A stretch of 64,000 bases of DNA from contig NZ_JAHSTU010000002.1 in assembly GCF_019145495.1 (NCBI RefSeq), positions 124,001 to 188,000 of the forward strand, written 5' to 3'. The position numbers and the translations under genes are program-made. The notes beneath the pieces were generated by a model. That model made no database searches. It saw only the letters and a list, made by a program, of their open reading frames with translations, and was not told the origin of the DNA. This DNA comes from Pseudomonas azerbaijanoccidentalis. Its GTDB lineage: Bacteria > Pseudomonadota > Gammaproteobacteria > Pseudomonadales > Pseudomonadaceae. This document shows, piece by piece, positions 38,301 through 45,996 of this stretch. Each line of letters opens with the position of its first letter. Position 1 is the stretch's first letter.

Positions 38301-38994
38301 GGTCACCACCAAGTACAACCCGGCGCGCACCTGGACCGCCGAGAACTCGGTCGGCATCGGTGGCGCTTACATGTGCGTGTATGGCATGGAAGGCCCCGGT
38401 GGCTACCAGTTCGTCGGCCGCACCTTGCAGATGTGGAACCGCTACCGCGACGTCGCCGCATTCGATGGCAAACCGTGGCTGCTGCGCTTCTTCGATCAGA
38501 TCCGTTTCTACCCGGTCAGCGCTGATGAACTGCTGCGTATTCGCCGGGATTTCCCCCTCGGTCGATTCGACCTGAACATCGAACACAGCCAGTTGAACCT
38601 GGCGGATTACCAGGCATTCCTGGCGCAGGAAGCCGAAACCATCGGCGCTTTTCGCGAGCAACAACAAGCCGCGTTCAACGCCGAACGCGAGCGCTGGATC
38701 GCCAGCGGCCAGGCGCATTTCGACAGCGAGGAACTGGCCCCGGAAGTGACCGAAGACGCACCGCTGGGCGACGGCCAACTGAGCATCGACAGCCATATTG
38801 CCGGCAACCTCTGGCAGGTGCAGGTGGACGTCGGCAGCCGGGTTGAGGCCGGCGATGTGCTGGTGATTCTGGAGTCGATGAAGATGGAAATCCCCGTGCT
38901 CGCGCCGATGGCCGGCGTGGTCCGCGAGATTCGCGTGCAACCCGGTTCCGCCGTGCGCGCCGGACAGCGTGTCGTGGTGCTGGCACTCGACTGA
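35362..38994 (+). CDS. Urea/guanidine carboxylase (biotin-dependent)
   Basis: A 1210-residue biotin enzyme. The biotin carboxylase domain spans residues 1-450 (MFEKVLIANRGAIACRI, ATP-grasp KSTAGGGGIGMRV), the KipA-like carboxytransferase half about 460-760 and the KipI-like half about 795-1020; the C-terminal biotinyl domain has ESMKM with Lys 1174. It carboxylates guanidine or urea using ATP and bicarbonate; the riboswitch and cgdAB context favour guanidine. Oddity: residues about 767-793 are encoded by an in-frame REPIN (37660-37736) in the linker between the two carboxytransferase halves. No frameshift results. Confidence 0.94.
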   Translation: MFEKVLIANRGAIACRILRTLRELQVNGVAVYSEADAASLHILQADEAHSLGDGAAAGTYLAVDKILAIAKTTGATAIHPGYGFLSENAAFAEACEAADIAFIGPTPEQLRVFGLKHTARALAKQHGVPMLEGTELLDSLDAALIAGEHVGYPVMLKSTAGGGGIGMRVCRSAAELSESFEAVKRLGQNNFSDAGVFIEKYIQRARHLEVQVFGDGHGEVIALGVRDCSVQRRNQKVLEETPAPNLPDGMAEELCAAAIKLAKAVNYRSAGTVEFVFDSEAQRFYFLEVNTRLQVEHGVTEQVWGVDLVRWMVQLAAGDLPPLSELLQGLKPEGHAIQARLYAEDPGRDFQPSPGLLTAVNFPTANGIQLRIDTWVEAGCEIPPYFDPMIAKVISWAPTREEARADLHQALGDSQLYGVETNRDYLRQILLDTPFASGQPWTRCLEGLVYQANTFEVISAGTQTSVQDYPGRLGYWAVGVPPSGPMDSRALRLGNRLLGNDEGAAALEITMSGPLLRFNCDAVVAVTGAAIPLALNGESVPMNTTLLIPAGATLSLGTIAGAGARSYLCLRGGLQVPDYLGSKSTFTLGQFGGHGGRALRAGDVLHVPALKDHSVGQQLTEEHVTELPTVRQIRVIYGPHGAPEYFTESYIGTFFATQWEVHFNSSRTGVRLIGPKPEWVRADGGEAGLHPSNIHDNPYAIGAVDFTGDMPVILGPDGPSLGGFVCPVTVIEADLWQLGQLKAGDKVQFCPVDLNSARTLALKWNQCGSWPASDEVDAVSDRAPSLAGQLPQGIVSPVVLDLGQDDTRLVARLSGDTHLLLEIGAPELDLVLRFRAHALMQALESKNLHGVIDLTPGIRSLQVHYQPEQLPLADLLGIVAGEWDAVCAAKDLQVPSRIVHLPLSWDDPACQLAIEKYMTTVRKDAPWCPSNLEFIRRINDLPNLDEVQRTVFDASYLVMGLGDVYLGAPVATPLDPRHRLVTTKYNPARTWTAENSVGIGGAYMCVYGMEGPGGYQFVGRTLQMWNRYRDVAAFDGKPWLLRFFDQIRFYPVSADELLRIRRDFPLGRFDLNIEHSQLNLADYQAFLAQEAETIGAFREQQQAAFNAERERWIASGQAHFDSEELAPEVTEDAPLGDGQLSIDSHIAGNLWQVQVDVGSRVEAGDVLVILESMKMEIPVLAPMAGVVREIRVQPGSAVRAGQRVVVLALD
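37660..37736. repeat. REPIN inserted in frame in the carboxylase gene
   Basis: Two perfect 25-base inverted arms (TGTGGGAGCTGGCCTGCCAG... and complement) with a 27-base spacer, the same unit as the intergenic REPs of this window. It is read through as about 26 codons (CGSWPASD...APSLAGQLP). Confidence 0.95.
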
Positions 38995-39019
38995 ACCCAT
39001 TTTGAAAAGGACGCACACC

Positions 39020-40798
39020 ATGAACATCAATCTGCAACTCGACGCCCTGCGCAGCGCTTATCGCGACGGCAGCACCACGCCCCGGCAACTGCTGCTGAGC
39101 CTGCGGGACAAAGCCGCGGCGCTCAACCCGGACTATCACTTGTTCATCCACTTGCTGAATGTCGAGGAACTGGAACCGTACCTCGCCGCCCTCGACGGTC
39201 GCGATATCGACAGCTTGCCGCTGTACGGCGTACCCTTCGCGATCAAGGACAACATCGATCTGGCGGGCATTCCAACCACGGCAGCCTGCCCGGCGTTTGC
39301 CTACGTACCCGAACGCTCGGCAACCATCGTCGAGCAACTGCTGGCGTTGGGTGCGGTGCCGTTGGGCAAGACCAATCTCGATCAATTCGCCACCGGCCTC
39401 AACGGCAGTCGTTCGCCGTATGGCGCGTGCCCGAACAGCGTGTTGCCGGAGTATCCATCGGGTGGCTCCAGCGCCGGTTCTTCATTGGCGGTGGCCCTGG
39501 GTGTTGCGAGTTTTTCGTTGGGCACCGACACCGCAGGCTCCGGACGCGTGCCGGCAGGCCTGAATAATCTGGTGGGTATGAAAGCCACCAAAGGTTTGAT
39601 TTCCACCGCTGGAGTGGTGCCGGCCTGTCGCACGCTGGATTGCGTGACCACCTTTACTGCGACCGCCCGGGAAGCCAGTCAGTTATTGGCATTGACCGCC
39701 AAACTCGACCCACGGGACGAGTACAGCCGTAGCAATCCGCTGTGGAATGACGGCTCGGCGTTCGGCGCACCGCGTCCGTTCCGCTTCGGCGTGCCCCGCG
39801 CGCAAGACCTGGAATTTTTCGGTTGCGCCGAAGGACCGGCGTTGTTCGGTGATGCGATCGATGAACTCAAGCGTCTGGGTGGCGAAGCCGTGGAACTGGA
39901 CCTGACGCCGTTCCTTGAAGCGGCACGTCTGCTTTATGAGGGCCCTTGGGTGGCTGAACGCTACAGCGTGGCCGGCGAACTGATGGAGCAAAACCCCGAA
40001 GCCGTGTTGCCGGTAATCCGCGCCGTACTCGCCAAGGCGCCGGCCGTCAGCGGCGTGCAAACCTTCCGTGCCCAATACCGCCTGCAAGCGTTGAAAGCCC
40101 TGTGCGACAAGGCGCTGGAAAACCTCGATTGCGTGGTCACGCCGACCATTGGCCGCCCGGTCACCCTGGCAGAACTCGCAGCCGAACCGGTGCTGCGCAA
40201 CTCCGAACTGGGCTACTACACCAACTTCATGAACCTGCTGGACTACGCCGCCATCGCCGTGCCAAGCGGTTTCATGGGCAACGGTTTGCCGTGGGGCGTG
40301 ACGTTGTTTGGCCGAGCGTTTACCGATCAATATCTATTGAGCGTGGCCGATGGTTTGCAGCGTCAGCAAGGTTCGGCTACGCCAGCTCCGATCAACGTTG
40401 CACGCAACGACCGTGCGCGGCTGGTGGTCTGCGGTGCACACCTGGACGGATTGGCGCTGAACTGGCAGCTCAAGCAGCGCGGCGCCCGGTTGGTGGAAAC
40501 GACATCCAGTTCATCCGACTATCAACTGTACGCCCTGGCCGATGGTCCGCCGTTCCGTCCAGGCATGGTCCGGGTAAAGGACGGCGGCGTATCGATTGCC
40601 GTGGAAGTGTGGGAGTTGCCGAGCAGTGAGCTGGGTTCGTTCCTGACCGGGATTCCGGCACCGCTGGGGCTGGGCAAGGTGCAACTGGCGGACGGTCGCT
40701 GGGAAAGCGGGTTCATCTGTGAGCCGTATGGCCTGGAGGGCGCCACCGACATCAGCCACCTCGGCGGATGGCGTGCCTACCTGAAAACCCTCGCCTGA
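39020..40798 (+). CDS. atzF: Allophanate hydrolase
   Basis: A 592-residue two-domain amidase. The amidase-signature domain (residues 1-440) has the Ser-cisSer-Lys triad: Lys in PFAIKDNIDLAG and serines in GGSSAGSSLAVALG...GTDTAGSGRVPA. The C-terminal domain (about 460-590) is specific to allophanate hydrolases. It converts allophanate to two CO2 and two NH3, the last step of the pathway. ATG 39020 is 25 bases after the carboxylase stop. Confidence 0.94.
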   Translation: MNINLQLDALRSAYRDGSTTPRQLLLSLRDKAAALNPDYHLFIHLLNVEELEPYLAALDGRDIDSLPLYGVPFAIKDNIDLAGIPTTAACPAFAYVPERSATIVEQLLALGAVPLGKTNLDQFATGLNGSRSPYGACPNSVLPEYPSGGSSAGSSLAVALGVASFSLGTDTAGSGRVPAGLNNLVGMKATKGLISTAGVVPACRTLDCVTTFTATAREASQLLALTAKLDPRDEYSRSNPLWNDGSAFGAPRPFRFGVPRAQDLEFFGCAEGPALFGDAIDELKRLGGEAVELDLTPFLEAARLLYEGPWVAERYSVAGELMEQNPEAVLPVIRAVLAKAPAVSGVQTFRAQYRLQALKALCDKALENLDCVVTPTIGRPVTLAELAAEPVLRNSELGYYTNFMNLLDYAAIAVPSGFMGNGLPWGVTLFGRAFTDQYLLSVADGLQRQQGSATPAPINVARNDRARLVVCGAHLDGLALNWQLKQRGARLVETTSSSSDYQLYALADGPPFRPGMVRVKDGGVSIAVEVWELPSSELGSFLTGIPAPLGLGKVQLADGRWESGFICEPYGLEGATDISHLGGWRAYLKTLA

Positions 40799-40805
40799 CA
40801 GTAAT

Positions 40806-40888
40806 CCTGTAGGAGCTGCCGAAGGCTGCGATCATTTGATTCTGTTTTTAAAGATCAAAAGATCGCAGCCTTCGGCAGCTCCTACAGG
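40806..40888. repeat. REP doublet (GATCGCAGCCTTCGGCAGCTCC type)
   Basis: CCTGTAGGAGCTGCCGAAGG and its complement about 30 bases apart, directly after the allophanate hydrolase gene; may act as operon terminator. Confidence 0.9.
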
Positions 40889-40993
40889 GACGGGTGTGAT
40901 GTAGGAACGACCATTCGCGGCGCACATAGAGCAGTTATTTCCCGGCAGTGACACTAGAATGCATGCCATCGGATTACTGACAACGGAATTGCC

Positions 40994-42487
40994 ATGCCGC
41001 TTCGCTCGCCGCTGTATTCTCAACGTTCGTTGGTCCTCACGCTGGTCGCGTTGCTCGGCGCGGGTTTCCTCGCCACTTCATTGCTCAGTTACTACGCCTC
41101 GCGGGCGTCGATCCGCGACAACATCGTCAACACCGAATTGCCGCTGACATCCGACACGGTCTATTCGGAAATCCAGAAAGATCTTGTCAGACCGATCCTG
41201 ATTTCCTCGATGATGGCCCGCGACACCTTCATGCGCGACTGGGTGGTCAACGGTGAAAAAGACTCCGACCAGATGACCCGCTACCTCAACGAGGTCATGA
41301 CCCACTACGGCGCCTACACCGCGTTTTTCGTCTCCAACACCAGCCTGACTTACTACCACGCCAAGGGCGTACTCAAGCAGGTCAAGGCCACCGAGCCGAG
41401 GGATGCCTGGTACTTCCGCGTGCGCGACATGAAGGACCCGTACGAGATCAACGTCGATCCGGACCTCGCCAACAAAGACAACCTGACCGTCTTCATCAAC
41501 TACAAAGTCTATGATTACAACGACCGCTTCATCGGCGCCGCCGGTGTCGGGCTGACGGTCGATGCGGTGATCAAACTGATCGACAAGTACCAGCAGCATT
41601 ACCAGCGCAGCGTGTACTTCGTCGACACCTTTGGGCGGTTGGTGCTCACCGGTGCCGAAGGTGGCCCGCAAGGCGCGCTGGCCGGGCAGCCGCTGAGCGA
41701 GCTTGAAAGCATGAAGAACCTGGTCAGCCAGTTGCCCAAGCCGCACAGCGGCAGCTACGAATATTCCGGTCAGGGCCAGGGACATTTCCTCAACGTGCGG
41801 TTCATCCCGGAGCTGAACTGGTACCTGTTTGTCGACAAGCTCGAAGACGGCGACCTCAGTGACATCCGCCGCTCGCTGTACCTCAACCTGCTGATCTGCC
41901 TGGTGGTGACGCTGACGGTGCTGGCCCTGCTAAACCGGGTGATCAAGCGCTATCAGAACAAGATCCAGGCCCAGGCCACCCTCGACAGCCTGACGGAACT
42001 GCCCAACCGTCGCGGCTTCGACCTGTTGGCCGCGCAAGCCATGCATGAAGCTCAACGCGAGCCGAAACCGCTCACGGCGCTGTTGCTGGATCTGGACCAC
42101 TTCAAGGCCTTGAACGACACCTACGGTCACCTGGCCGGCGATCAGGTGCTGATCGGCTTCGCCCGCGACCTGGAGAGCTGCCTGCGCCATTCCGACATCG
42201 TCTGTCGCTGGGGCGGTGAAGAATTCATCGTGCTGCTCAAGGACACTGACGGTGAGACCGGTCTGATGATCGCCGAGAAAATTCGTCATCATGTTGAACA
42301 ACAGCGATATGCCTACAACGGCAGCACCCTGCATCTGACCGTCAGCATCGGCCTGACCACCCTGCAAAGCGACGACACCTTGCACACACTGCTGTCGCGG
42401 GCCGATCATGCGATGTACCGGGCCAAACAAAGTGGCCGTAACCGCACCTGCGTGGAAATGCCTCACTCCAGTTATGAACCCGCCTGA
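40994..42487 (+). CDS. Membrane-bound diguanylate cyclase with dCache sensor
   Basis: A 497-residue inner-membrane enzyme making c-di-GMP. The first helix (about 12-32) and second helix (about 300-320, LYLNLLICLVVTLTVLALL) flank a periplasmic dCache domain. The GGDEF domain begins near 335 (DSLTELPNRRGFDLL) with active-site GGEEF (RWGGEEFIVLL) and an intact inhibitory I-site RHSD five residues before it. Both features predict an active, feedback-controlled cyclase. The signal sensed is unknown. Confidence 0.93.
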   Translation: MPLRSPLYSQRSLVLTLVALLGAGFLATSLLSYYASRASIRDNIVNTELPLTSDTVYSEIQKDLVRPILISSMMARDTFMRDWVVNGEKDSDQMTRYLNEVMTHYGAYTAFFVSNTSLTYYHAKGVLKQVKATEPRDAWYFRVRDMKDPYEINVDPDLANKDNLTVFINYKVYDYNDRFIGAAGVGLTVDAVIKLIDKYQQHYQRSVYFVDTFGRLVLTGAEGGPQGALAGQPLSELESMKNLVSQLPKPHSGSYEYSGQGQGHFLNVRFIPELNWYLFVDKLEDGDLSDIRRSLYLNLLICLVVTLTVLALLNRVIKRYQNKIQAQATLDSLTELPNRRGFDLLAAQAMHEAQREPKPLTALLLDLDHFKALNDTYGHLAGDQVLIGFARDLESCLRHSDIVCRWGGEEFIVLLKDTDGETGLMIAEKIRHHVEQQRYAYNGSTLHLTVSIGLTTLQSDDTLHTLLSRADHAMYRAKQSGRNRTCVEMPHSSYEPA

Positions 42488-42692
42488 CCTCTGCCCCGCC
42501 TGCGGCGCACCCAACGACTGCGCCCTGGCCGACCCGCGAACCGCTGACCAAGCGTGCTGGTGCTACGGCGTCAGCATCGACCCGGCGGTGCTTGAAGCGC
42601 TGCCCGCCGAACTGCGCAACGCCGCGTGCCTGTGCCCGCGATGTGCCGAGGTCGAGGCGCAGTTGCAAGCAGCGTCCGGGTCGATCAAGTAA
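42474..42692 (+). CDS. Cysteine-rich CWC-family protein
   Basis: A 72-residue protein starting MNPPDLCPACGAPNDCALA, with the CPxC, CWCY and CLCPRC motifs of the cysteine-rich CWC family, likely zinc-binding. Function unknown. It starts within the last codons of the cyclase gene (14-base overlap), so translation is probably coupled, and is followed by the rsuA-type gene. Confidence 0.85.
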   Translation: MNPPDLCPACGAPNDCALADPRTADQACWCYGVSIDPAVLEALPAELRNAACLCPRCAEVEAQLQAASGSIK

Positions 42693-42726
42693 GATGCGCG
42701 GCCCTTTCTTTACCGATCCTTAAGTC

Positions 42727-43419
42727 ATGCGCGTCGACCGTTTTCTCAGCAACCTGCCCCGCTTCAACCGTAAGCAGGTGCGCCTGTTGCTGGTAGAAAA
42801 GCGCATCAGGATTGACGGCAAAATCGTCAGCGACCCGCACAGCGACGTCCGCGAGTTCAGCCGCGTCGAGGTCGACGACGAAGTGCTGCAAGTCGGCAAA
42901 CCGTTGCGCCACTTCATGCTGCACAAACCCGCCGGTTGCGTCAGCGCCACCCGCGATCCGCAGCACCCGACCGTGCTCGACCTGATCCATGAACCGGACA
43001 AGGACGAACTGCACATCGCCGGACGCCTGGATTTCAACACCACCGGCCTGATGCTGATTACAAATGACGGCAGCTGGTCGCGCCGCCTGACCCAACCGCA
43101 GACCAAGCTGCCGAAGATCTACTACGTCGAAACCGAGCAAGACATCGGCCCCGAATACGCGATCACCTTCAATGAAGGGCTGTACTTCGCCTTCGAAGAC
43201 CTCACCACCCAACCGGCCGGGTTAGAGCTGCTGGGGCCGAAATCGGCGCGCCTGAGCATCATTGAGGGCCGCTATCATCAGGTGAAGCGCATGTTCGGTC
43301 ACTTCAACAACAAAGTGCTACGCCTGCACCGCGAACGCATGGGGCCGCTGGTGCTCGACGATGCGTTGAAACCGGGCGAATACCGCCCGCTGACCGATGA
43401 TGAGATCGGATTGATCTAA
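42727..43419 (+). CDS. rsuA: 16S rRNA pseudouridine synthase (RsuA family)
   Basis: A 230-residue enzyme with an S4 RNA-binding domain at residues 1-60 (MRVDRFLSNLPRFNRKQVR) and the catalytic Asp in GRLDFNTTGLMLITNDG near 100. It fits RsuA, which modifies U516 of 16S rRNA, but RluE/RluB-like specificity cannot be excluded. It starts 34 bases after the CWC gene. Confidence 0.88.
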   Translation: MRVDRFLSNLPRFNRKQVRLLLVEKRIRIDGKIVSDPHSDVREFSRVEVDDEVLQVGKPLRHFMLHKPAGCVSATRDPQHPTVLDLIHEPDKDELHIAGRLDFNTTGLMLITNDGSWSRRLTQPQTKLPKIYYVETEQDIGPEYAITFNEGLYFAFEDLTTQPAGLELLGPKSARLSIIEGRYHQVKRMFGHFNNKVLRLHRERMGPLVLDDALKPGEYRPLTDDEIGLI

Positions 43420-43731
43420 GCAGCCTACCGCTGAGCAGAAGTTGTCGAACAATTTACCAACGGCACTTGCGCAATGATGTGACCCCTGCTTGAATCAGGA
43501 CGTCGGCCGAAATGTGACCGACGAGTCACCAAATACTTCTAAGAAACTTTTTGCCGGTAGGAACCCTTGGGTTCCGGCCTCACCCGGCAAACTGCCCGCC
43601 AATAACAATACCCGTCGACCGGACTGCACTGGATCGACATGGGCCTGCAAATTCCAAGGCATATGCCTACCTGTCACAAAGCTCGTGCAATCTCTTTTGC
43701 GCGCATACCCGCTTGCCAGGAGTCTTATGAC
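43420..43731. other. phaG leader/promoter region
   Basis: A 312-base gap before phaG. It contains a perfect hairpin GGAACCC-TT-GGGTTCC (43560-43575) and an A/C-rich AATAACAATACCC stretch (about 43603-43615) resembling an Hfq/Crc target. CCAGGAG precedes the phaG start. No separate ORF is convincing. Confidence 0.45.
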
Positions 43732-44616
43732 ATGAGGCCAGAAATCGCTGTGCTGGATATACAGGGTCAGTATCGGGTTTACACGGAGTTCTATCGCGCA
43801 GACGCCGCAGAGAAGACCATTATCTTGGTCAACGGCTCGATGGCCACGACTGCGTCGTTTGCACAAACCGTGAAAAACCTTCATCCGCAGTTCAACGTGG
43901 TTTGCTACGACCAGCCCTACGCGGGCAAGTCAAAAGCCCACAACCTGCATGAGAAAATGCTCACCAAGGAAATCGAAGGGCAGATCCTCCTGGAGCTGAT
44001 CGACCACTTCGCCGCCGAACACGTGCTGTCGTTTTCCTGGGGTGGTGCGGCGACCATGGTCGCGCTGTCGCAACAACCACGACGCATCGAAAAAGCCGTG
44101 ATCAGTTCGTTCTCGCCGGAAATCAACGCGCACATGCTCGATTACCTTGAGCGCGGCGTCGATTACCTCGGCAGCCGGGATGGCGACCGGGTCGGCAACC
44201 TGGTGAATAGCACCATCGGCAAGCACCTGCCAACGTTGTTCAAGCGCTTCAACTATCGGCACGTCAGTTCCCTGGCCGAGCATGAATACGGGCAGATGCA
44301 CTTCCACATCAGCGACCTGCTGCACAGTGATCGTCAATGCTTCTTCAAAGCCGCACAGAAAATCAACGTGCCGGTGCTGTTCATGAACGGCGAATGGGAC
44401 GAATACACCGCCGCCGATGGCGCCCGGTTGTTCGCCAATCACGTGCAACAAGCCACCTTCACCACTCTTGAAGCCACCGGCCACTTTCTCGACATGGAAC
44501 ACAAAGCCGCCTGCCGAGACAGCCGCAATGCACTGATGGGCTTCCTGAAACCGGCGCAACACGAAAGCCGACCGCGTTACCACTACGTCCAGGACCACCA
44601 TGCATTGGCCATCTGA
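43732..44616 (+). CDS. phaG: 3-hydroxyacyl-ACP acyltransferase/thioesterase PhaG
   Basis: A 294-residue alpha/beta hydrolase. The start MRPEIAVLDIQGQYRVYTEF is essentially that of P. putida PhaG as I recall it; the RhlA family is related. It diverts (R)-3-hydroxyacyl chains from fatty-acid synthesis to medium-chain PHA precursors. The nucleophile Ser is in LSFSWGGAATM, the acid in NGEWDEYT and the His in TGHFLDME. ATG 43732 is chosen because the family starts there; the frame is open 31 codons further upstream. Confidence 0.92.
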   Translation: MRPEIAVLDIQGQYRVYTEFYRADAAEKTIILVNGSMATTASFAQTVKNLHPQFNVVCYDQPYAGKSKAHNLHEKMLTKEIEGQILLELIDHFAAEHVLSFSWGGAATMVALSQQPRRIEKAVISSFSPEINAHMLDYLERGVDYLGSRDGDRVGNLVNSTIGKHLPTLFKRFNYRHVSSLAEHEYGQMHFHISDLLHSDRQCFFKAAQKINVPVLFMNGEWDEYTAADGARLFANHVQQATFTTLEATGHFLDMEHKAACRDSRNALMGFLKPAQHESRPRYHYVQDHHALAI

Positions 44617-44624
44617 AACAGCGT

Positions 44625-44690
44625 CATCGCGAGCAAGCTTCGCTCTACAGAGTTGAACGCATTCCTGTAGCCCGAAGCTTGCCCGCGACA
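44625..44690. repeat. Degenerate REP-like repeat
   Basis: CATCGCGAGCAAGCTTCGCTC and GCCCGAAGCTTGCCCGCGA are imperfect inverted arms of the GGGCTTGCCCGCGATG type, between phaG and tRNA-Gly. Confidence 0.5.
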
Positions 44691-44794
44691 GACCGTCATC
44701 CGGTCGTTGCTCCGTGTCATCTGCGCTAAACCCGTCTGGCGCAAAGAAAAACTTCATTTCCACGCGCACATCTGGTACAAAGTCACCGCTCTGA

Positions 44795-44868
44795 GCGGGT
44801 GTCGTATAATGGCATTACTCCAGCTTCCCAAGCTGATAACGAGGGTTCGATTCCCTTCACCCGCTCCA
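44795..44868 (+). tRNA. tRNA-Gly (anticodon CCC)
   Basis: 74 bases: acceptor GCGGGTG/CACCCGC with discriminator T and encoded CCA, T-loop GGTTCGATTCC, anticodon loop TTCCCAA giving CCC. The first anticodon-stem pair reads as a C-A mismatch. A terminator follows at 44919. Confidence 0.94.
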
Positions 44869-44918
44869 ATCGAATTTTGGTCTCACGTTAAGAGGGTTTT
44901 GACGGGGGATGTAGAGAC

Positions 44919-44952
44919 AAAAAAAACCGGCCTTGATGGCCGGTTTTTTTAT
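44919..44952 (+). terminator. Rho-independent terminator after tRNA-Gly
   Basis: Hairpin ACCGGCC-TTGAT-GGCCGGT followed by seven T; A-run on the other side. Confidence 0.93.
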
Positions 44953-45110
44953 GGGCGCGATTTGGTTCGCTTTTCCATAGGCGGAAAATTAGCGTTTTTC
45001 CGCAAGATCTGCGTTTTGTTAACGTTTTACTTGTCCCGGTAACGAATTTCTTTCTTGAAATCGGTCCTATCGCTGCATCACCGAACCAGGAAGGTTTGGT
45101 GGTTATAGTG

Positions 45111-45138
45111 TTGATTACAAAAAATCAGTAGGTATAGT
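45111..45138 (+). promoter_or_regulatory. hicAB promoter with inverted repeat
   Basis: TTGATT (45111-45116) and TATAGT (45133-45138), spacing 16, give a good sigma-70 promoter. It is flanked by TGGTTATAG (from 45099) and TATAGTAACCA (to 45142), an inverted repeat that could be the HicB operator. Confidence 0.65.
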
Positions 45139-45166
45139 AACCACAAGCTCACCACAGGGAGGTGAT

Positions 45167-45346
45167 GTGAATAGCCGATTTTTGATAAGCCAAATCGTTG
45201 CGGACGGCTGGTATCTGGTACGAATCAGAGGCAGTCATCACCATTTCAAGCACCCGACCAAGCCGGGGTTGGTGACCGTCCCTCATCCCAAGAAAGATCT
45301 GCTCAAGAAAACGGCCATCAGTATTTTGCAACAGGCGCTGCTCTAA
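45167..45346 (+). CDS. hicA: HicA-type toxin
   Basis: A 59-residue mRNA-interferase-like toxin too short for many gene callers. It reads MNSRFLISQIVADGWYLVRI then RGSHHHFKHPTKPGLVTVPH, the HicA dsRBD-like fold with the catalytic His in GSHHHF. The start is GTG 45167, 4 bases after GGGAGG; an ATG two bases earlier is out of frame. It precedes hicB by 31 bases under the same promoter, toxin first as usual for this family. Confidence 0.9.
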   Translation: MNSRFLISQIVADGWYLVRIRGSHHHFKHPTKPGLVTVPHPKKDLLKKTAISILQQALL

Positions 45347-45377
45347 CGAGCGCTAGGCGCTGAGTCCTCGGAGGACA

Positions 45378-45791
45378 ATGAACATGCTTTACCCAATTGC
45401 GATTTCAATGGGCGACGACGAGCACGCCTGGGGCGTTGAAGTCCCCGACATTCCGGGCTGCTTTTCCGCCGGGGAAGATCTGGATGACGCGATGGCGATG
45501 GCCCGGGAAGCCATTGAAGGCCATTTCGAGATTCTGGCCGAAGAGGGTTCGCCCATTCCGCCCGCCACCAAAGTGACCTTGCACGCGGCTGATCCAAAAT
45601 ACGCGGGATGTGCGTGGGCGTTGGTGGACATTGACGTGACCAAATACCTGGGCAAAGCCCAGAAACTGAACATTACGCTGCCCGGCTACCTGCTCAACCG
45701 TATTGATGAATATGTACTGCACCATCCGGAGGAGAAAAGCCGTTCGGGCTTTCTGGCGTCGGCGGCACTCAAGGTGTTGCAGCAGGGCTGA
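45378..45791 (+). CDS. hicB: HicB-type antitoxin
   Basis: A 137-residue antitoxin. The N-terminal partial RNase-H-like domain (YPIAISMGDDEHAWGVEVPDIPGCFSAGEDLDDAMAMAREAI) sequesters HicA; the C-terminal ribbon-helix-helix-like part (KLNITLPGYLLNRIDEYV) binds the operator. Either ATG 45378 or ATG 45384 may start it; GGAGG spacing favours 45384. A terminator follows. Confidence 0.9.
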   Translation: MNMLYPIAISMGDDEHAWGVEVPDIPGCFSAGEDLDDAMAMAREAIEGHFEILAEEGSPIPPATKVTLHAADPKYAGCAWALVDIDVTKYLGKAQKLNITLPGYLLNRIDEYVLHHPEEKSRSGFLASAALKVLQQG

Positions 45792-45812
45792 TGTGGTTGC
45801 TGCAGAAATAAA

Positions 45813-45841
45813 TCAACCGGTCCTTGGTGGCCGGTTTTTTT
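45813..45841 (+). terminator. Terminator after hicAB
   Basis: Imperfect hairpin AACCGG-T-CC / GG-C-CGGTT followed by TTTTTTT. Confidence 0.85.
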
Positions 45842-45996
45842 ATGGCCGGCATTTAGTGAATCGCCGGTTCCACCCCCGAACTTAGAGCGCTCAAACGAAG
45901 CCGTTTTTCAGAAAAAGCAACGTCCTACAATAGTCTGGGAAATGTCCGTACACTTGCGCATTGCTGTGCCTTTGTCATGAGCCCTATAGTCCGAAC
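45842..45996 (+). promoter_or_regulatory. Promoter region of the structured leader RNA
   Basis: Two -10-like boxes are seen, TACAAT (45926-45931) and TATAGT (45985-45990). The second has TTGCTG 18 bases upstream (45961-45966) and would start RNA just before the first folded domain. No ORF is convincing here. Confidence 0.4.

Noticed and set aside
35314..39030. A 1238-codon open frame on the minus strand
   Set aside because: It is the antisense shadow of the carboxylase gene (high-GC third-position bias) and has no recognisable domain; the plus-strand protein has complete motifs.
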